Shown: positions 44,571-54,647, numbered from the stretch's first letter. The stretch: DNA of 64,000 nt from Hymenobacter lapidarius (GCF_001816145.1 NZ_MDZB01000062.1:26656-90655); one strand, 5' to 3'. The notes: generated from the letters alone by a model not told the origin. Numbers and translations: made by a program.

Positions 44571-44678
44571 CTTACCGCTACCACTGGCGTTCGCCTGCTG
44601 GCGCATTTGCCGGGCCTCGCTACTACTCCCCAGGCAAGCAACACCGCCTACCGCCCCGACGAGGAAGGCGAATACTAA
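44571..44678 (+). pseudogene. C-terminal relic of a paralogue of the 44789-45781 gene
   Basis: The frame 44571-44678 reads TGVRLLAHLPGLATTPQASN, then TAYRPDEEGEY and TAA. The intact downstream gene ends EGVGLRLMVDSLGLGAAPQV, then RNAAYQPDEEGEY and TAA. The similarity spans about 33 codons and the stop, so this is the surviving tail of a deleted tandem copy. A GC-rich inverted repeat (GCCGGCC/GGCCGGC, 44685-44707) follows directly. Confidence 0.65.
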
Positions 44679-44788
44679 TCCAGCGCCGGCCCGGGCCGCA
44701 GGCCGGCAGCCAGCCTGCAACTACTTGCAGGTCAGTATTAACTTCAGATTTCGAATTACTATTCCGCACTATCACTCCCCTCGCACTC

Positions 44789-45781
44789 ATGCAACCAGTA
44801 GGTAAATTCACCCAGGAAGCCGATTTTCGGCGCGAGCGGGATTTTGGCGCCAAAGTCGGGGCCACGTTCGAGTTTGTGGTGGCGCAGTTCCGGCCGCTGT
44901 TCAAGTGCATTGCTTACTTCGTGCTGCCGGGCGCCCTGCTCGGCGGCATTGGCCTGGGCCTGGCCATGGGCAATTTTATGTCAGGATGGGCAACGGCGGC
45001 AAAGCCCAACGGCGGCCCTGAATTTGTTCAAAATGCTGGATTCAATACGTTCACGGGTACGTCGTTTGTGGGCATGGCCTTGGCGGGCATCGGCTTTCTG
45101 ACTGCTTTTTTGCTGCTTTCGAGCGTGGTGTACGGGTTTGTGCGCGTGCGTATGCGCACTCCTGCCCAGGAGACGGTGCAACCCGCCCAGGTGTGGGCGT
45201 TCGTGTGGAAGCGGCTGGGGAGCGTGCTGGGCGCATGGCTCCTGCTGGGCATTGTGCTGGTAATCGGGACGGGCGTGCTCGGCGGCGCATTGGGGCTGGC
45301 GGGCCCCGGCTTTGTGGGCCTGCTGTTTTTCCCGCTCATTTGGGTAGTCGTGTGCCTCACGCTCTACTTCCCGGTGCTGATGATGGAGGACAACGGCGTA
45401 GCGGCAGCCTTTCGGCGCTCCTTTTACCTGATGAAGGGCAAGTGGTGGTCATCGCTGGGGCTCTACATGGTTATGTCGCTCATCATGGGCATTGTCAACT
45501 ACGTTTTCATCATTCCGCTGTACGCGCTGATGATTGGGCGCACGCTGCTGGGGGCTAGCCTCAACTCTGAAATCCTGAACATCGGCGCCATGACCATCTA
45601 CGGCATGGGCTGGATTTTTACGGCCACTCTGCCGCTGGTGGCCATGCTGTTCCAGTATTTCAACCTGGTGGAGCGCAAGGAAGGCGTGGGCCTGCGCCTG
45701 ATGGTGGACTCGCTGGGCCTGGGCGCCGCGCCCCAGGTGCGCAACGCCGCCTACCAGCCCGATGAGGAAGGCGAATATTAA
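44789..45781 (+). CDS. polytopic membrane protein (GDPD membrane-domain-like)
   Basis: 330-residue membrane protein with about six TM helices (near 45-68, 95-120, 150-172, 178-198, 235-258, 280-300) and the cytoplasmic N-terminus MQPVGKFTQEADFRRERDFG. The layout resembles the membrane domain found in glycerophosphodiester phosphodiesterases and DUF975-type proteins, without any catalytic domain. Such proteins often sit between SpoIIM and DUF4129 in this type of cluster. Function unknown. Confidence 0.72.
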   Translation: MQPVGKFTQEADFRRERDFGAKVGATFEFVVAQFRPLFKCIAYFVLPGALLGGIGLGLAMGNFMSGWATAAKPNGGPEFVQNAGFNTFTGTSFVGMALAGIGFLTAFLLLSSVVYGFVRVRMRTPAQETVQPAQVWAFVWKRLGSVLGAWLLLGIVLVIGTGVLGGALGLAGPGFVGLLFFPLIWVVVCLTLYFPVLMMEDNGVAAAFRRSFYLMKGKWWSSLGLYMVMSLIMGIVNYVFIIPLYALMIGRTLLGASLNSEILNIGAMTIYGMGWIFTATLPLVAMLFQYFNLVERKEGVGLRLMVDSLGLGAAPQVRNAAYQPDEEGEY

Positions 45782-46033
45782 GTTGTCAGTTGCTAGGCGG
45801 TGGACAACACCTGAGCACTTGCGCCCCATTTGCTGTTGAACGACTACTTACCAGCCAATGCAAGCACCGGACGCCGTGGCGTCACACGCCGTGACGCCGC
45901 ACCCGGGCATCTTTTTTACTTTACATTTCCTCGCTGCTTCCGCTTCACGGCGAAGCAGCACGAGGGTATTTCAAGCAGCTCCGGGCAGGCGCTTTCCGGG
46001 GCTTCGTCTCTCATTATTTTCTACCCTCCTGCC
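45782..46033. other. 252-nt gap between the polytopic membrane gene and DUF4129
   Basis: Begins with TTGTCAGTTGCT, a copy of the repeat seen at 4970 and 18286. It contains a stem GGCGTCAC/GTGACGCC (45878-45885 and 45891-45898, loop ACGCC), followed after about 13 nt by a T6 run: a weak terminator. No gene seen. Confidence 0.4.
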
Positions 46034-46875
46034 GTGCGCGGATTTTTTATTAGTCTAAAAAGTAAGGCGGAACGGCGCCGGGTAGCCCGGTGGGCGGTGC
46101 TGGCCCTGGGCCTGGCGGCGGCCGGCGGCCTGTGGGCGCGGCGCCGCCGCCAGGGGCTACGCAGGTGCTGGCCGACCTGCCTGCCCCGCCCCGCAGCCCC
46201 CTCCCACCCGACCGCCGCACGCCGCTACCCCGCCGCATGGCTGATGCCGTCCGCCTGCGCGAGCTGGCCGCGCAGCGGCCCTTCCAGTACCTGGAGCCCG
46301 ATGCCAGCACCGATGCCTGGGATGCCTTTTGGGCCCGCGTCTGGCGCTGGCTGCGTACTATTTTCGATACGCCCGGTGGCCGGGTTTCCGGGGAGTACGC
46401 CGTGTATGCCGTGGCGCTGGCCACGCTGGTGTTTGCGGTGCTCAAGCTGCTGCAAGTGGACGTGACGGGCGCGTTTGGCCGCGCGGGGCGGCGGGGCCAG
46501 CTCGCCTACGACACCGAATCGGAGGACATTCACGCCGTTGATTTCCGCACCCGCATCGCGGAGGCCGAAGCCGATGGCAACCTTCGCCTGGCTACCCGCT
46601 TGGGCTACCTCGAAGTGCTCAAACAGCTCACCGACCGCGGACTCATTGACTGGCAACCCGACAAAACCAACCACACCTACCTCGCCGAGCTGACTGCCGG
46701 GCCGTTGCGCGACGCCTTCCGGGGCGCCACCCGGCAGTTTGAGTACGTGTGGTACGGCGAGCTGCGGCTGAACGCGGACCTGTACGAGCAGGCCCGCGCC
46801 GGCCAACGGGCCGTGGCCGGCCTGCTAACCGGCGCCCGGCCCGTGGCCGCCTCCACCCCTGCCCTTTCTGCCTGA
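46034..46875 (+). CDS. DUF4129 domain-containing protein (frameshifted near N-terminus)
   Basis: A GTG at 46034 starts a signal-peptide-like N-terminus (RRRVARWAVLALGLAAAGGLWA) in one frame; the remainder (ATQVLADLPAPPRSPLPPDR, onward) is in the next. One missing G near 46140 in the GCGCGGCGCC run would join them. The protein has a TM helix at about 120-142 (EYAVYAVALATLVFAVLKLL) and a C-terminal DUF4129 region with TRLGYLEVLKQLTDRGLIDW and TRQFEYVWYGEL. Family members accompany MoxR/DUF58 systems; function unknown. The stop overlaps the next ATG (TGATG). Confidence 0.8.
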
Positions 46876-48368
46876 TGCCACAGCTCACCACTTTTCGTTT
46901 GTACCTGCTGGGCATTGCGCTGCTGTTTGGCGCCTATATTCTGCTGGAATACAACCGGCCCAAGCCGCTCGACTGGACGCCGAGCTACGCCAACAAAGAC
47001 AAGATTCCCTACGGCACCTTTGCGCTCTACGACCAGCTCCCGCGCCTGCTCGGCACCGACTCGGTGGAAGTAGTGCGCCTGCCCGCCTACAGCCAGCTCA
47101 CCGGGAGCACCCTCAGCGATGAGGCCACGACTACCACCGTTTTTGAGGGCGAATACGACGACGAAGCCGAACAGGACCCGGCCGAAATCGTCCTGATTGA
47201 CTCCACCGCCTCCGACGAGTCAGACCCAACTTCCCGAACGGCAGAAGGCGGCACCGCCGCCGATTCCAGCGCCTGGGCCGCAACACCGGCCCAGGCCGAC
47301 ACCGATGCAAGTGAGGTGGCCGATACAGAGGATGAAGAAAGCGAAAACGAAAGCAGCGAGAACGAGGCCCTGCTGCGTATGCCGCTGCGCGCCGAACAGG
47401 CCAATTATCTGTTTATAAACAAGACCTTCGAGCCGAGCGGGGCTGATATTCAGGCCCTGCTGGAGTTTGTGGCGCGGGGCAACGACGTTTTTGTGGCCGC
47501 CGAACGATTTGGCAGTTCCCTGCTGCGCGATTCCCTGGGCCTGCGCCTGCAGGAGGCCGACCTGGCCACGCACAAGGGCGCCAAAGGCCTGCCCGTGATT
47601 GATTCGGTGGACATCCGCTTCACGAACCCGGCGCTGGCCTCCCGGCGCTTTCGCCTGCCCGGCACCAGCGCCGGGCAGCGCATCGTGGTTGAAGAGGGCC
47701 GCACGGGTAGCACCCTGGCCACCGATGCCAAGGGGCAGGCCGTGTTGGTGCGGCTGGACCATGGGCGCGGGCATTTTTACTTTTGCAGCACGCCGGTGGC
47801 GTTCACCAACTACTTCCTGCTGCGGCCGCGCACTACGGCGTTTGCAGCGTCGGCGCTGGCGTACCTGCCCGCCCGCCTCACCTGGTGGGACGAGTACCAG
47901 AAGCAGGGGCCCATAGGCGAGCAGTCGTTGCTGCGGGTGGTATTTGCGCACGAGGCGTTGCGGTGGGCCTACTACCTGCTGCTGGGCGGCAGCCTGCTGT
48001 TTGTGGCCGTGGCGGCCCGGCGGCGCCAGCGCGTTATCCCCACCCTCAACCCCCTGCCCAACACCACGCTGCTCTTCACGCGCACCGTGGCCGGGCTCTA
48101 CCGCCAGGGCAAAAGCCACGGCTTAATCGCTGAGAAAAAAGTAACCTTGTTCGCCGACTATCTGCGCACGCGGTTTCAGGAAACCAGTCCGGATTTTGGC
48201 GACCCGGAGTTTCGCGAGCGGCTGAGCCAGAAGTCCGGCGTGCCCCGCCCGCGGGTCGATGAACTGCTGCGCCTCGTGAATTTTGCCCGGACCGCGCCCC
48301 GCGTGACCGACCAGCAACTGTTGCAATTGAGCCGGGCGCTGAGTGATTTTAAGCGGGAATCGCGCTAG
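46875..48368 (+). CDS. DUF4350 domain-containing membrane protein
   Basis: 497 residues. N-terminal TM (about 8-26, FRLYLLGIALLFGAYILLEY), a periplasmic part with the family motif DKIPYGTFALYDQLPRLLG, a disordered acidic segment at about 90-165 (DTEDEESENESSENEALLRM), a GATase-like fold in the middle, a second TM near 365-385 (WAYYLLLGGSLLFVAVAARR) and a cytoplasmic tail. It overlaps the stop of the DUF4129 gene, which supports translational coupling. Role unknown, part of the MoxR cluster. Confidence 0.85.
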   Translation: MPQLTTFRLYLLGIALLFGAYILLEYNRPKPLDWTPSYANKDKIPYGTFALYDQLPRLLGTDSVEVVRLPAYSQLTGSTLSDEATTTTVFEGEYDDEAEQDPAEIVLIDSTASDESDPTSRTAEGGTAADSSAWAATPAQADTDASEVADTEDEESENESSENEALLRMPLRAEQANYLFINKTFEPSGADIQALLEFVARGNDVFVAAERFGSSLLRDSLGLRLQEADLATHKGAKGLPVIDSVDIRFTNPALASRRFRLPGTSAGQRIVVEEGRTGSTLATDAKGQAVLVRLDHGRGHFYFCSTPVAFTNYFLLRPRTTAFAASALAYLPARLTWWDEYQKQGPIGEQSLLRVVFAHEALRWAYYLLLGGSLLFVAVAARRRQRVIPTLNPLPNTTLLFTRTVAGLYRQGKSHGLIAEKKVTLFADYLRTRFQETSPDFGDPEFRERLSQKSGVPRPRVDELLRLVNFARTAPRVTDQQLLQLSRALSDFKRESR

Positions 48369-48380
48369 CCCGTTTCAAAT

Positions 48381-48644
48381 ATGCTCACTATAGAAAAGCT
48401 TTCAATTCTCATGAAATTCAACTGGGATGACGACCAATTTAGCCGAGGTGGTTCGACCCGCGAAAAGCAATTACTTGCGGATGTTGATTGGGGCCAGTGT
48501 GTTTCCCTATTGCAGGACTTAATACTGGTAACCAAGCATCTTGCAGCAACTGAATACACCATAAAGACTCATGCCAGACTACTTGCAGTTTGCGCCGATG
48601 AACAAACCGCCCAGACCTTACTTGGCTACGCCAGCACCTTATAA
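48381..48644 (+). CDS. small protein of unknown function inside the moxR cluster
   Basis: Up to 87 residues (MLTIEKLSILMKFNWDDDQF to LLGYASTL), or 77 from the ATG at 48411. No recognised family; mainly helical, acidic, with CVSLLQDLILVTKHLAATEY and LLAVCADEQTAQTLLGYAST. Base composition is clearly more AT-rich than its neighbours, suggesting recent acquisition. Its TAA abuts the moxR ATG (48645), so it could couple translation between the DUF4350 and moxR genes. Confidence 0.5.
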   Translation: MLTIEKLSILMKFNWDDDQFSRGGSTREKQLLADVDWGQCVSLLQDLILVTKHLAATEYTIKTHARLLAVCADEQTAQTLLGYASTL

Positions 48645-49667
48645 ATGGAAAACGAAAACACGCTTCAACCGGCTGAAAATCAAGTAGCCGCACCCGAGCC
48701 CAGTTTCGCCCCGCGCACCGACCTTGCCCGTCTCACGGCCCAAACCGATGCCATCCGGCAGGAAATCGGCAAAATCATTGTCGGCCAAACGGAGCTGCTG
48801 GAGCTGCTGCTCACTGCCGTGCTGGCCGATGGGCACGTGCTGCTGGAAGGCGTACCGGGCGTGGCCAAAACCCTGATGGCCAAACTACTGGCGCGCACGC
48901 TGGAAGTACCCTTCAGCCGCATCCAGTTCACGCCCGACTTGATGCCTTCGGACGTGCTGGGCACCTCGGTTTTCCGGCAGAACAAGGCAGATTTCGAGTT
49001 TCGGCCCGGCCCCATTTTCGCCAGCGTGGTGCTGATTGACGAAATCAACCGCGCCCCTGCCAAGACCCAATCGGCGCTGTTTGAGGTGATGGAGGAGCGC
49101 ACCGTGACCCAGGACGGCACCGCTTACCCCATGGCCGAGCCCTTCCTGGTGCTGGCCACCCAAAACCCCATCGAGCAGGAAGGCACCTACCGCCTGCCCG
49201 AAGCCCAGCTCGACCGCTTCCTGTTTAAGCTGCACGTGGGCTACCCCACCCTGGCCGAGGAAGTGCAGATTCTGGCCGGCCACCACGCCGGCCTCGGCAG
49301 CACTCACCTGGAGGCAGTGCAGCCCATTCTTTCGGCGGCCGACTTGCAAGCCCTGCGCAAGCAGGTGCGCCAGCAGCGCGTGGAGGCCCATATTCTCGAA
49401 TACATTGCCAAACTGGTGGGCCAAACCCGCACCCACAAATCCCTGTACCTGGGCGCTTCGCCCCGTGCTTCGCTGGCCCTGCTCAACGGCGCCAAAGCCC
49501 TGGCCGCCCTGCGCGGCCGCGACTTTGTGACGCCCGAAGACGTGCAGTTCCTGGCGCCCAGCGTGCTGCGCCACCGCATCATGCTCACGCCTGAGCGCGA
49601 GATGGAAGGCGGCACCCCCGATGAAGTGGTGAAGCAGATTATGCAGTCGATTGAAGTACCGCGCTAG
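48645..49667 (+). CDS. MoxR family AAA+ ATPase
   Basis: 340-residue MoxR ATPase, thought to act as a chaperone that assists maturation of partner proteins with VWA or DUF58 domains. Walker A GVPGVAKT (about 69-76), Walker B VVLIDEINRAPAKTQSALFE, and VLATQNPIEQEGTYRLPEAQ (sensor region) are all intact. The C-terminal lid has SPRASLALLNGAKALAALRG. It is followed after 21 nt by DUF58, its usual partner. Confidence 0.95.
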   Translation: MENENTLQPAENQVAAPEPSFAPRTDLARLTAQTDAIRQEIGKIIVGQTELLELLLTAVLADGHVLLEGVPGVAKTLMAKLLARTLEVPFSRIQFTPDLMPSDVLGTSVFRQNKADFEFRPGPIFASVVLIDEINRAPAKTQSALFEVMEERTVTQDGTAYPMAEPFLVLATQNPIEQEGTYRLPEAQLDRFLFKLHVGYPTLAEEVQILAGHHAGLGSTHLEAVQPILSAADLQALRKQVRQQRVEAHILEYIAKLVGQTRTHKSLYLGASPRASLALLNGAKALAALRGRDFVTPEDVQFLAPSVLRHRIMLTPEREMEGGTPDEVVKQIMQSIEVPR

Positions 49668-49688
49668 CGCGGCTGGAGCCCCTGTCCT

Positions 49689-51038
49689 ATGTCTGTATTC
49701 CTGACGCAGCGGTTTTTCATCGCACTCCTGGCCGTAGCAACCGGGTTCGTCGTGGCCTTCTTTCTTCCCTGGCTGCTCGGGCCGCTGCGCATCGTGTTCG
49801 GGCTGCTCGTGGTGCTGACGCTGCTGGATGCCTTGCTGCTGTTTGCGCCCGCCAAGAACAAAGCCGTGCCGGTTTTTGGGCGCCGGGTGATGGGCGACAA
49901 GCTGGCCAACGGCTCGGACAACGACATCCGGATTTACATCGAGAACAGCTACCGCTTTCCCGTGCAGACCGAAACCATTGATGAGATTCCGCATCAATTT
50001 CAGCGGCGCGACGTGCTGTTTAAGACGCTGGTGAAGCCGGGCGAAACCCAGATTATCAACTACCAGCTCCGGCCTACCAAGCGGGGCGAATATGAGTTTG
50101 GGGCCCTTAATATTTACGCGGCCTCCCCATTGGGGCTGGTGCGGCGGCGGTTTCGCTACGAGCAGGGCCGCACCGTGCCGGTGTACCCCTCGTTTTTGCA
50201 GATGCGGCAGTACGAGCTGCTGGCCATCCACAACCGGCTGACGGAGGTGGGCGTGAAGCGCATCCGGCGGGTGGGCCACAGCCTGGAATTTGAGCAGATT
50301 CGGCCCTACGTGCCCGGCGACGACCCGCGCAGCATCAACTGGCAAGCCACGGCCCGGCGGGCGGGCACTGGCGCGGCCGACGAACTGGTGGTGAACCACT
50401 TCCAGGACGAGCGCGCCCAGCAGGTGTACTGCCTCGTTGACAAAGGCCGGGTGATGCGCATGCCATTCGACGGGCTGAGCCTGCTCGATTACGCCATTAA
50501 CGCCACGCTGGTGGTCAGCAACATTGCCCTGCTCAAGCACGATAAAGCGGGCCTGCTCACGTTCTCGAACCGCCCCGGCACCACGCTGGCCGCCGACCGC
50601 CGCCCCGGCCACCTGCTCAAGCTCCTCGAAATCCTGTACCGGCAAAAGACGAAGTACCTCGAAACGGATTTCGAGCTGCTCTACGCCACGGTGCGCACCC
50701 GCATCAAGCAGCGCAGCCTGCTGCTATTGTTCACCAACTTTGAAACGCTGCACGGCATGCAACGGCAACTTCCCTACCTGCGCCGCCTGGCCAAAGACCA
50801 CCTGCTGCTGGTTATTTTCTTTGAAAACACCGAGCTGCGCGAGTACCTCGACGCGCCGGCCACCACCACCGAAGACGTGTACAACCAGACCATTGCCGAG
50901 AAATTTGCCCAGGAAAAGCGGCAAATTGTGCTGGAGCTGCAGCGCTACGGCATTTATTCCCTGCTGACTGCCCCCAAGGATTTGACCGTAAACACCATCA
51001 ACAAGTACTTAGAATTCAAAGCAAGGGGACTGATATGA
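49689..51038 (+). CDS. DUF58 domain-containing protein
   Basis: 449 residues. Two N-terminal TM helices (about 7-52), a beta-rich region (RRFRYEQGRTVPVYPSFLQM), and the DUF58 signature RPYVPGDDPRSINWQATARR near residue 212, followed by a von Willebrand-like fold (VYCLVDKGRVMRMPFDGLSL). Partner of the MoxR ATPase just upstream. Overlaps the next gene by 4 nt (ATGA, 51035-51038). Confidence 0.93.
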   Translation: MSVFLTQRFFIALLAVATGFVVAFFLPWLLGPLRIVFGLLVVLTLLDALLLFAPAKNKAVPVFGRRVMGDKLANGSDNDIRIYIENSYRFPVQTETIDEIPHQFQRRDVLFKTLVKPGETQIINYQLRPTKRGEYEFGALNIYAASPLGLVRRRFRYEQGRTVPVYPSFLQMRQYELLAIHNRLTEVGVKRIRRVGHSLEFEQIRPYVPGDDPRSINWQATARRAGTGAADELVVNHFQDERAQQVYCLVDKGRVMRMPFDGLSLLDYAINATLVVSNIALLKHDKAGLLTFSNRPGTTLAADRRPGHLLKLLEILYRQKTKYLETDFELLYATVRTRIKQRSLLLLFTNFETLHGMQRQLPYLRRLAKDHLLLVIFFENTELREYLDAPATTTEDVYNQTIAEKFAQEKRQIVLELQRYGIYSLLTAPKDLTVNTINKYLEFKARGLI

Positions 51039-53088
51039 GGAGATTGAAACGGAGTGGTGCGAGCTTACTAATGGTATTGCTGATGGGGTTGGCGTCGTTC
51101 GCAAGCCTGGCCCAGCCGTCCCACAACCTGATGCCGGTGCCGGCCGAAATGCGATGGGGCACCGGCCGCCTCAGCCTGAAAGCGCCGCTCAAGCTGCAGC
51201 TCGAAAGCACCGCTGACCCGGCCGTGGCCGCCGCCGCCTCGCGCATGCTCGCCCGGCTGCAGGGCCCGGCACCCACCAGGCCGGCGGCCGGGCCGGTGCT
51301 GCAAATCCGTTACGGGCGCGTGGGCCAGGCCGAGAAGTTCGACGAGGAGCGCTACAGCCTGCGCGTGACGCCCATGGGCGTGACCATTGACGCGCCCACC
51401 AGCCTCGGGGTACTGCGGGCGTTTGCCACGCTGGAGCAGCTTGCCACCACCGAAAAGCAGCGGCGCTACCTGCCCGAAGTAGACATCCAGGACCAGCCGC
51501 GCTTTGCCTGGCGCGGGCTGCTGATGGACCCGGCGCGGCACTTTTTGCCGGTGGCCGTGATAAAGCGCAACCTGGACGGCATGGCGGCCGTGAAGCTGAA
51601 CGTATTGCACTGGCACCTGTCGGACGACCAGGGATTTCGGGTGGAGAGCAAGGTGCTGCCACGCCTGCATGAGGTAGGCGGCGCCAATGGCTACTACACC
51701 CAACTGGAGGTAAAGGAAATCATTGCCTACGCGGCGGCGCGGGGCATTCGGGTGCTGCCCGAGTTCGACGTGCCCAGCCACACTACCAGCTGGATTGCGG
51801 CCTACCCCCGGCTGGCTTCCAACGACTCGACCTACGGCGTGTACCGCAGCTTTCGCACGTCCAACATTGCCATCGACCCCACCAGGGAAACCACGTATTC
51901 GTTCCTTGACTCCCTGTTTACGGAAATGACGGCGCTGTTTCCGGACCCGTACTTCCACGTGGGCGGCGATGAGAACGACGGGCGACAGTGGCGGCGCAGC
52001 CCGCGCATCGCGGCTTTTATGCGGGCGCGGGGCATGGTGCGAGCCGACGGCAAAACCGTGGACAAGCACCAGCTTCAAACCTACTTCAACCGCCGGGTGC
52101 TGGCCATGCTGCAGAAGCGCAACAAAATAATGGTGGGCTGGGACGAAATCCTGGGGCCCGACCTGCCCAAGGAAATCATCATCCAGAGCTGGCGCGGCAA
52201 AAAGTGGCTGGTAGATGCCGTGAAGCTGGGCCACCCGGCCCTGCTCTCGGAAGGCTATTACCTCGACCTGAACTACCCCGCCGCCTCGCACTACCTGCCC
52301 GACCCGCTGCCCGCCGGCACTGCCCTCACGCCCGCGCAGCAGAAGCTGGTGCTGGGCGGCGAAGCAGCCATGTGGACCGAGTTTGCCGATTCAGTGATTG
52401 TGGACTCCCGCATCTGGCCCCGCGCCGCCGCCGTGGCCGAGCGGCTGTGGTCACCACAAGCCAGCACGCAAAACGTGCCCGACATGTACCGCCGCCTCAA
52501 CGCCGTGGCCGGCCAGCTGGAGGCAGTGGGCCTGCGCCACCGCCGGGCCCCCGAGCAGCTGCTCAGCCAGATGGCGGCCCCGCCAACCTGCCCGCCCTGC
52601 GCACCCTAGCCGAAGTGCTGGAGCCGGTGAAGGAGTACAAACGCCACTTCCAGGGCATGACCTACACCCCGCAAACGCCCCTGAACCGCCTGGTAGACGC
52701 CGCCCCGGCCGAATCGGAAGTGGCCCGGCGCTTCGGCGTGCTCGTGGACAGCGTGCTGGCCAGCGCGGCCACGCCGCCGCGCCCGGTGTACTCGGTGCGG
52801 CAGCTGGCTGCCTTGCGGGCGCAGCTGCTGCTCTGGCAAACCAATGACGCCCGCCTGCAAACGCTGCTGTTACTAAATCCCGCCCTGCAGGAGTACGGGC
52901 CCCTTTCCACCAAACTGGCAGCCGTGGCCCAGATGCTGCTGGAACGCCTGAACCAACTGCAAACCGGCCAAACGCCCTCGGCCGCGTGGCTGGCCGGGGC
53001 CCGGGCCACGCTCGACGTGGCGCAGGCCCCGGCCGGGCAGGCTGAGCTGGCCATCGTGCGGCCGGCCCGGCGGCTGGTGGGCCTCTAG
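51035..53088 (+). CDS. beta-N-acetylhexosaminidase, GH20 (frameshifted)
   Basis: Glycoside hydrolase family 20 enzyme that removes terminal GlcNAc/GalNAc from chitin or glycan oligosaccharides. It has a signal peptide (MRRLKRSGASLLMVLLMGLA), a GH20b N-terminal domain to about 150, and the catalytic domain with LPEFDVPSHTTSWIAAYP and FHVGGDENDGRQW; the Asp-Glu pair near 312-313 is catalytic. The first frame stops at 52609 after LLSQMAAPPTCPPCAP; the C-terminal domain (LPALRTLAEVLEPVKEYKRH) continues in another frame to 53088. One missing G or C near 52577 accounts for the break. It starts by ATGA overlap with DUF58. Confidence 0.88.
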
Positions 53089-53117
53089 TCGGTTTTTATT
53101 CTTCAACGGCCTTCGTT

Positions 53118-54599
53118 TTGCTGCCAAATCCCAAGCTGCCCATTCTTGTATTACGGCTGAGCCTGTTGCTGGCACTGGCGCCCTTTGTGGCGCTGATGGC
53201 GTACACGCAGCCCTTTTTTGATGACTTCCGCAATGCCTACTGGACGCGGGAGCACGGCATGTGGGGCGTGCAGCAGTGGCTGTTCCAGACCTGGACCGGG
53301 CGCTTCACCTCCACCGTTTTTATGACCGTGCTCAACCCCGTGACCTACGGCTGGCTGGGGGGCGTGAAGGTGGTGGCCGCGGGCCTGTTTGTGGGGCTGT
53401 GGGCCAGCCTTGCCCATTTGCTGCGGGTGTTGTTCGGCACCCTGTTACGAGTGGCGTTTTCGTGGGGAATGGCGTTTTGGTGCAGCGCGGTGCTGCTGGC
53501 CTTGTTTTGCAATGCCGCCCCGGCACCCTTCTCCTTTCTGTACTGGTTTTGCGGAGCGGTAGCTTACCAGATTCCGCTCATTAGCCTGCTCAACTTCACG
53601 GCCCTGGCAGTGCTGGCCGGCTGGGGGCCCGCCGCCCGGCAGTGGCGCTATGCCGGCTGGGCGTGCGTACCGCTGCTCCTGGCTCTGGTGGGCAACGAGT
53701 TGACGCTACTGCAAGCTCTGCCGGTACTGGCTTTGCTGGGCTATGCCCTGCCGGCCGCCGCGCGCCCCAAGTGGTGGCTGTGGGCCGTGGTGGGCGGGGC
53801 GGCCGCTGCGCTGGCCCTGGTGGCGCCCGGCAACTGGGCACGCGCGCAGGCCATGGCCCCGCCTACCGACCCACTGCACGCCTACCGCTGGCTGGTGCTG
53901 GGGCCGCGCAGCCTGTATTCGGCCCTGCTCTTTGTGGCGCGGCCCATGGTTGCGTTTAGCGTTGCCGCCGCCGCCCTGTCGGGCTTGTGGCTGGGCTACC
54001 GGCACCGGGCCGCGGGCGCCGGGGTGGTGCGGCTGTCGCGGCGCGGGTGGCTGCTGGTGCTCGCGGCGTTTGGGGCGCTGAACGGGCTCGGGTTTGTACT
54101 GTTCCGCTACGTGGTGGTGGGGCCGCCGCTCACCCGCGCCCAGAACGAAATGCTGCTGGTGATGCTGCTTTCCGTGGCCGCGCTGGGGTCGCTGGTGGCT
54201 CAGCAGCTACCCGAACACCACGGCCGGGCCACGGGCTGGCTCCGCTCCGGAACCCTGGCCGTGGTACTGATGGCGGGGCTATTCGGCACCGGGCACGTGC
54301 CCGAAGCCTGGCGCGAGCTGCTCACCAGTGCCGAGCCCTTCGACACCCAGATGAAGGCGCGGTTTGCGGCGTTGCGGGCTACCCGCGCCGCCCGGGCGCC
54401 GGCTGTGGTGCTGCCGCCCCTGCGGCTGCATTACGGGCACGTGCTGGTGCCGCTGCTGCGCTTCAGCACTTTTATTGAATTCGATATTGACCTGACGCCC
54501 GGCTGCGACGGCACCATAAACGGCGTGATGGAGCGGTATTTCGAGGTGCCGCGGGTGTGCTGCAGCCCCGGTGCTCCGCCCCTTCCGGCACCCAAATAA
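53118..54599 (+). CDS. polytopic membrane protein (DUF6056-like)
   Basis: 493 residues with about ten TM helices and a periplasmic loop near the N-terminus with QPFFDDFRNAYWTREHGMWG and WTGRFTSTVFMTVLNP, which resembles the acidic loop of GT-C-fold glycosyltransferase-like DUF6056 proteins. Catalytic function is unproven. The start is TTG at 53118, 29 nt after the GH20 gene, so they may be cotranscribed. The C-terminal soluble part ends MERYFEVPRVCC. Confidence 0.68.
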   Translation: MLPNPKLPILVLRLSLLLALAPFVALMAYTQPFFDDFRNAYWTREHGMWGVQQWLFQTWTGRFTSTVFMTVLNPVTYGWLGGVKVVAAGLFVGLWASLAHLLRVLFGTLLRVAFSWGMAFWCSAVLLALFCNAAPAPFSFLYWFCGAVAYQIPLISLLNFTALAVLAGWGPAARQWRYAGWACVPLLLALVGNELTLLQALPVLALLGYALPAAARPKWWLWAVVGGAAAALALVAPGNWARAQAMAPPTDPLHAYRWLVLGPRSLYSALLFVARPMVAFSVAAAALSGLWLGYRHRAAGAGVVRLSRRGWLLVLAAFGALNGLGFVLFRYVVVGPPLTRAQNEMLLVMLLSVAALGSLVAQQLPEHHGRATGWLRSGTLAVVLMAGLFGTGHVPEAWRELLTSAEPFDTQMKARFAALRATRAARAPAVVLPPLRLHYGHVLVPLLRFSTFIEFDIDLTPGCDGTINGVMERYFEVPRVCCSPGAPPLPAPK

Positions 54600-54647
54600 G
54601 CACTCGCGGCGGCGGCCGCTTCCGGCCGGGGAGGTTATCTTGGCCCT

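Noticed and set aside
45878..45898. Strong terminator after the membrane gene
   Set aside because: Stem is only 8 bp and the T-run is about 13 nt away; recorded only as a weak candidate.
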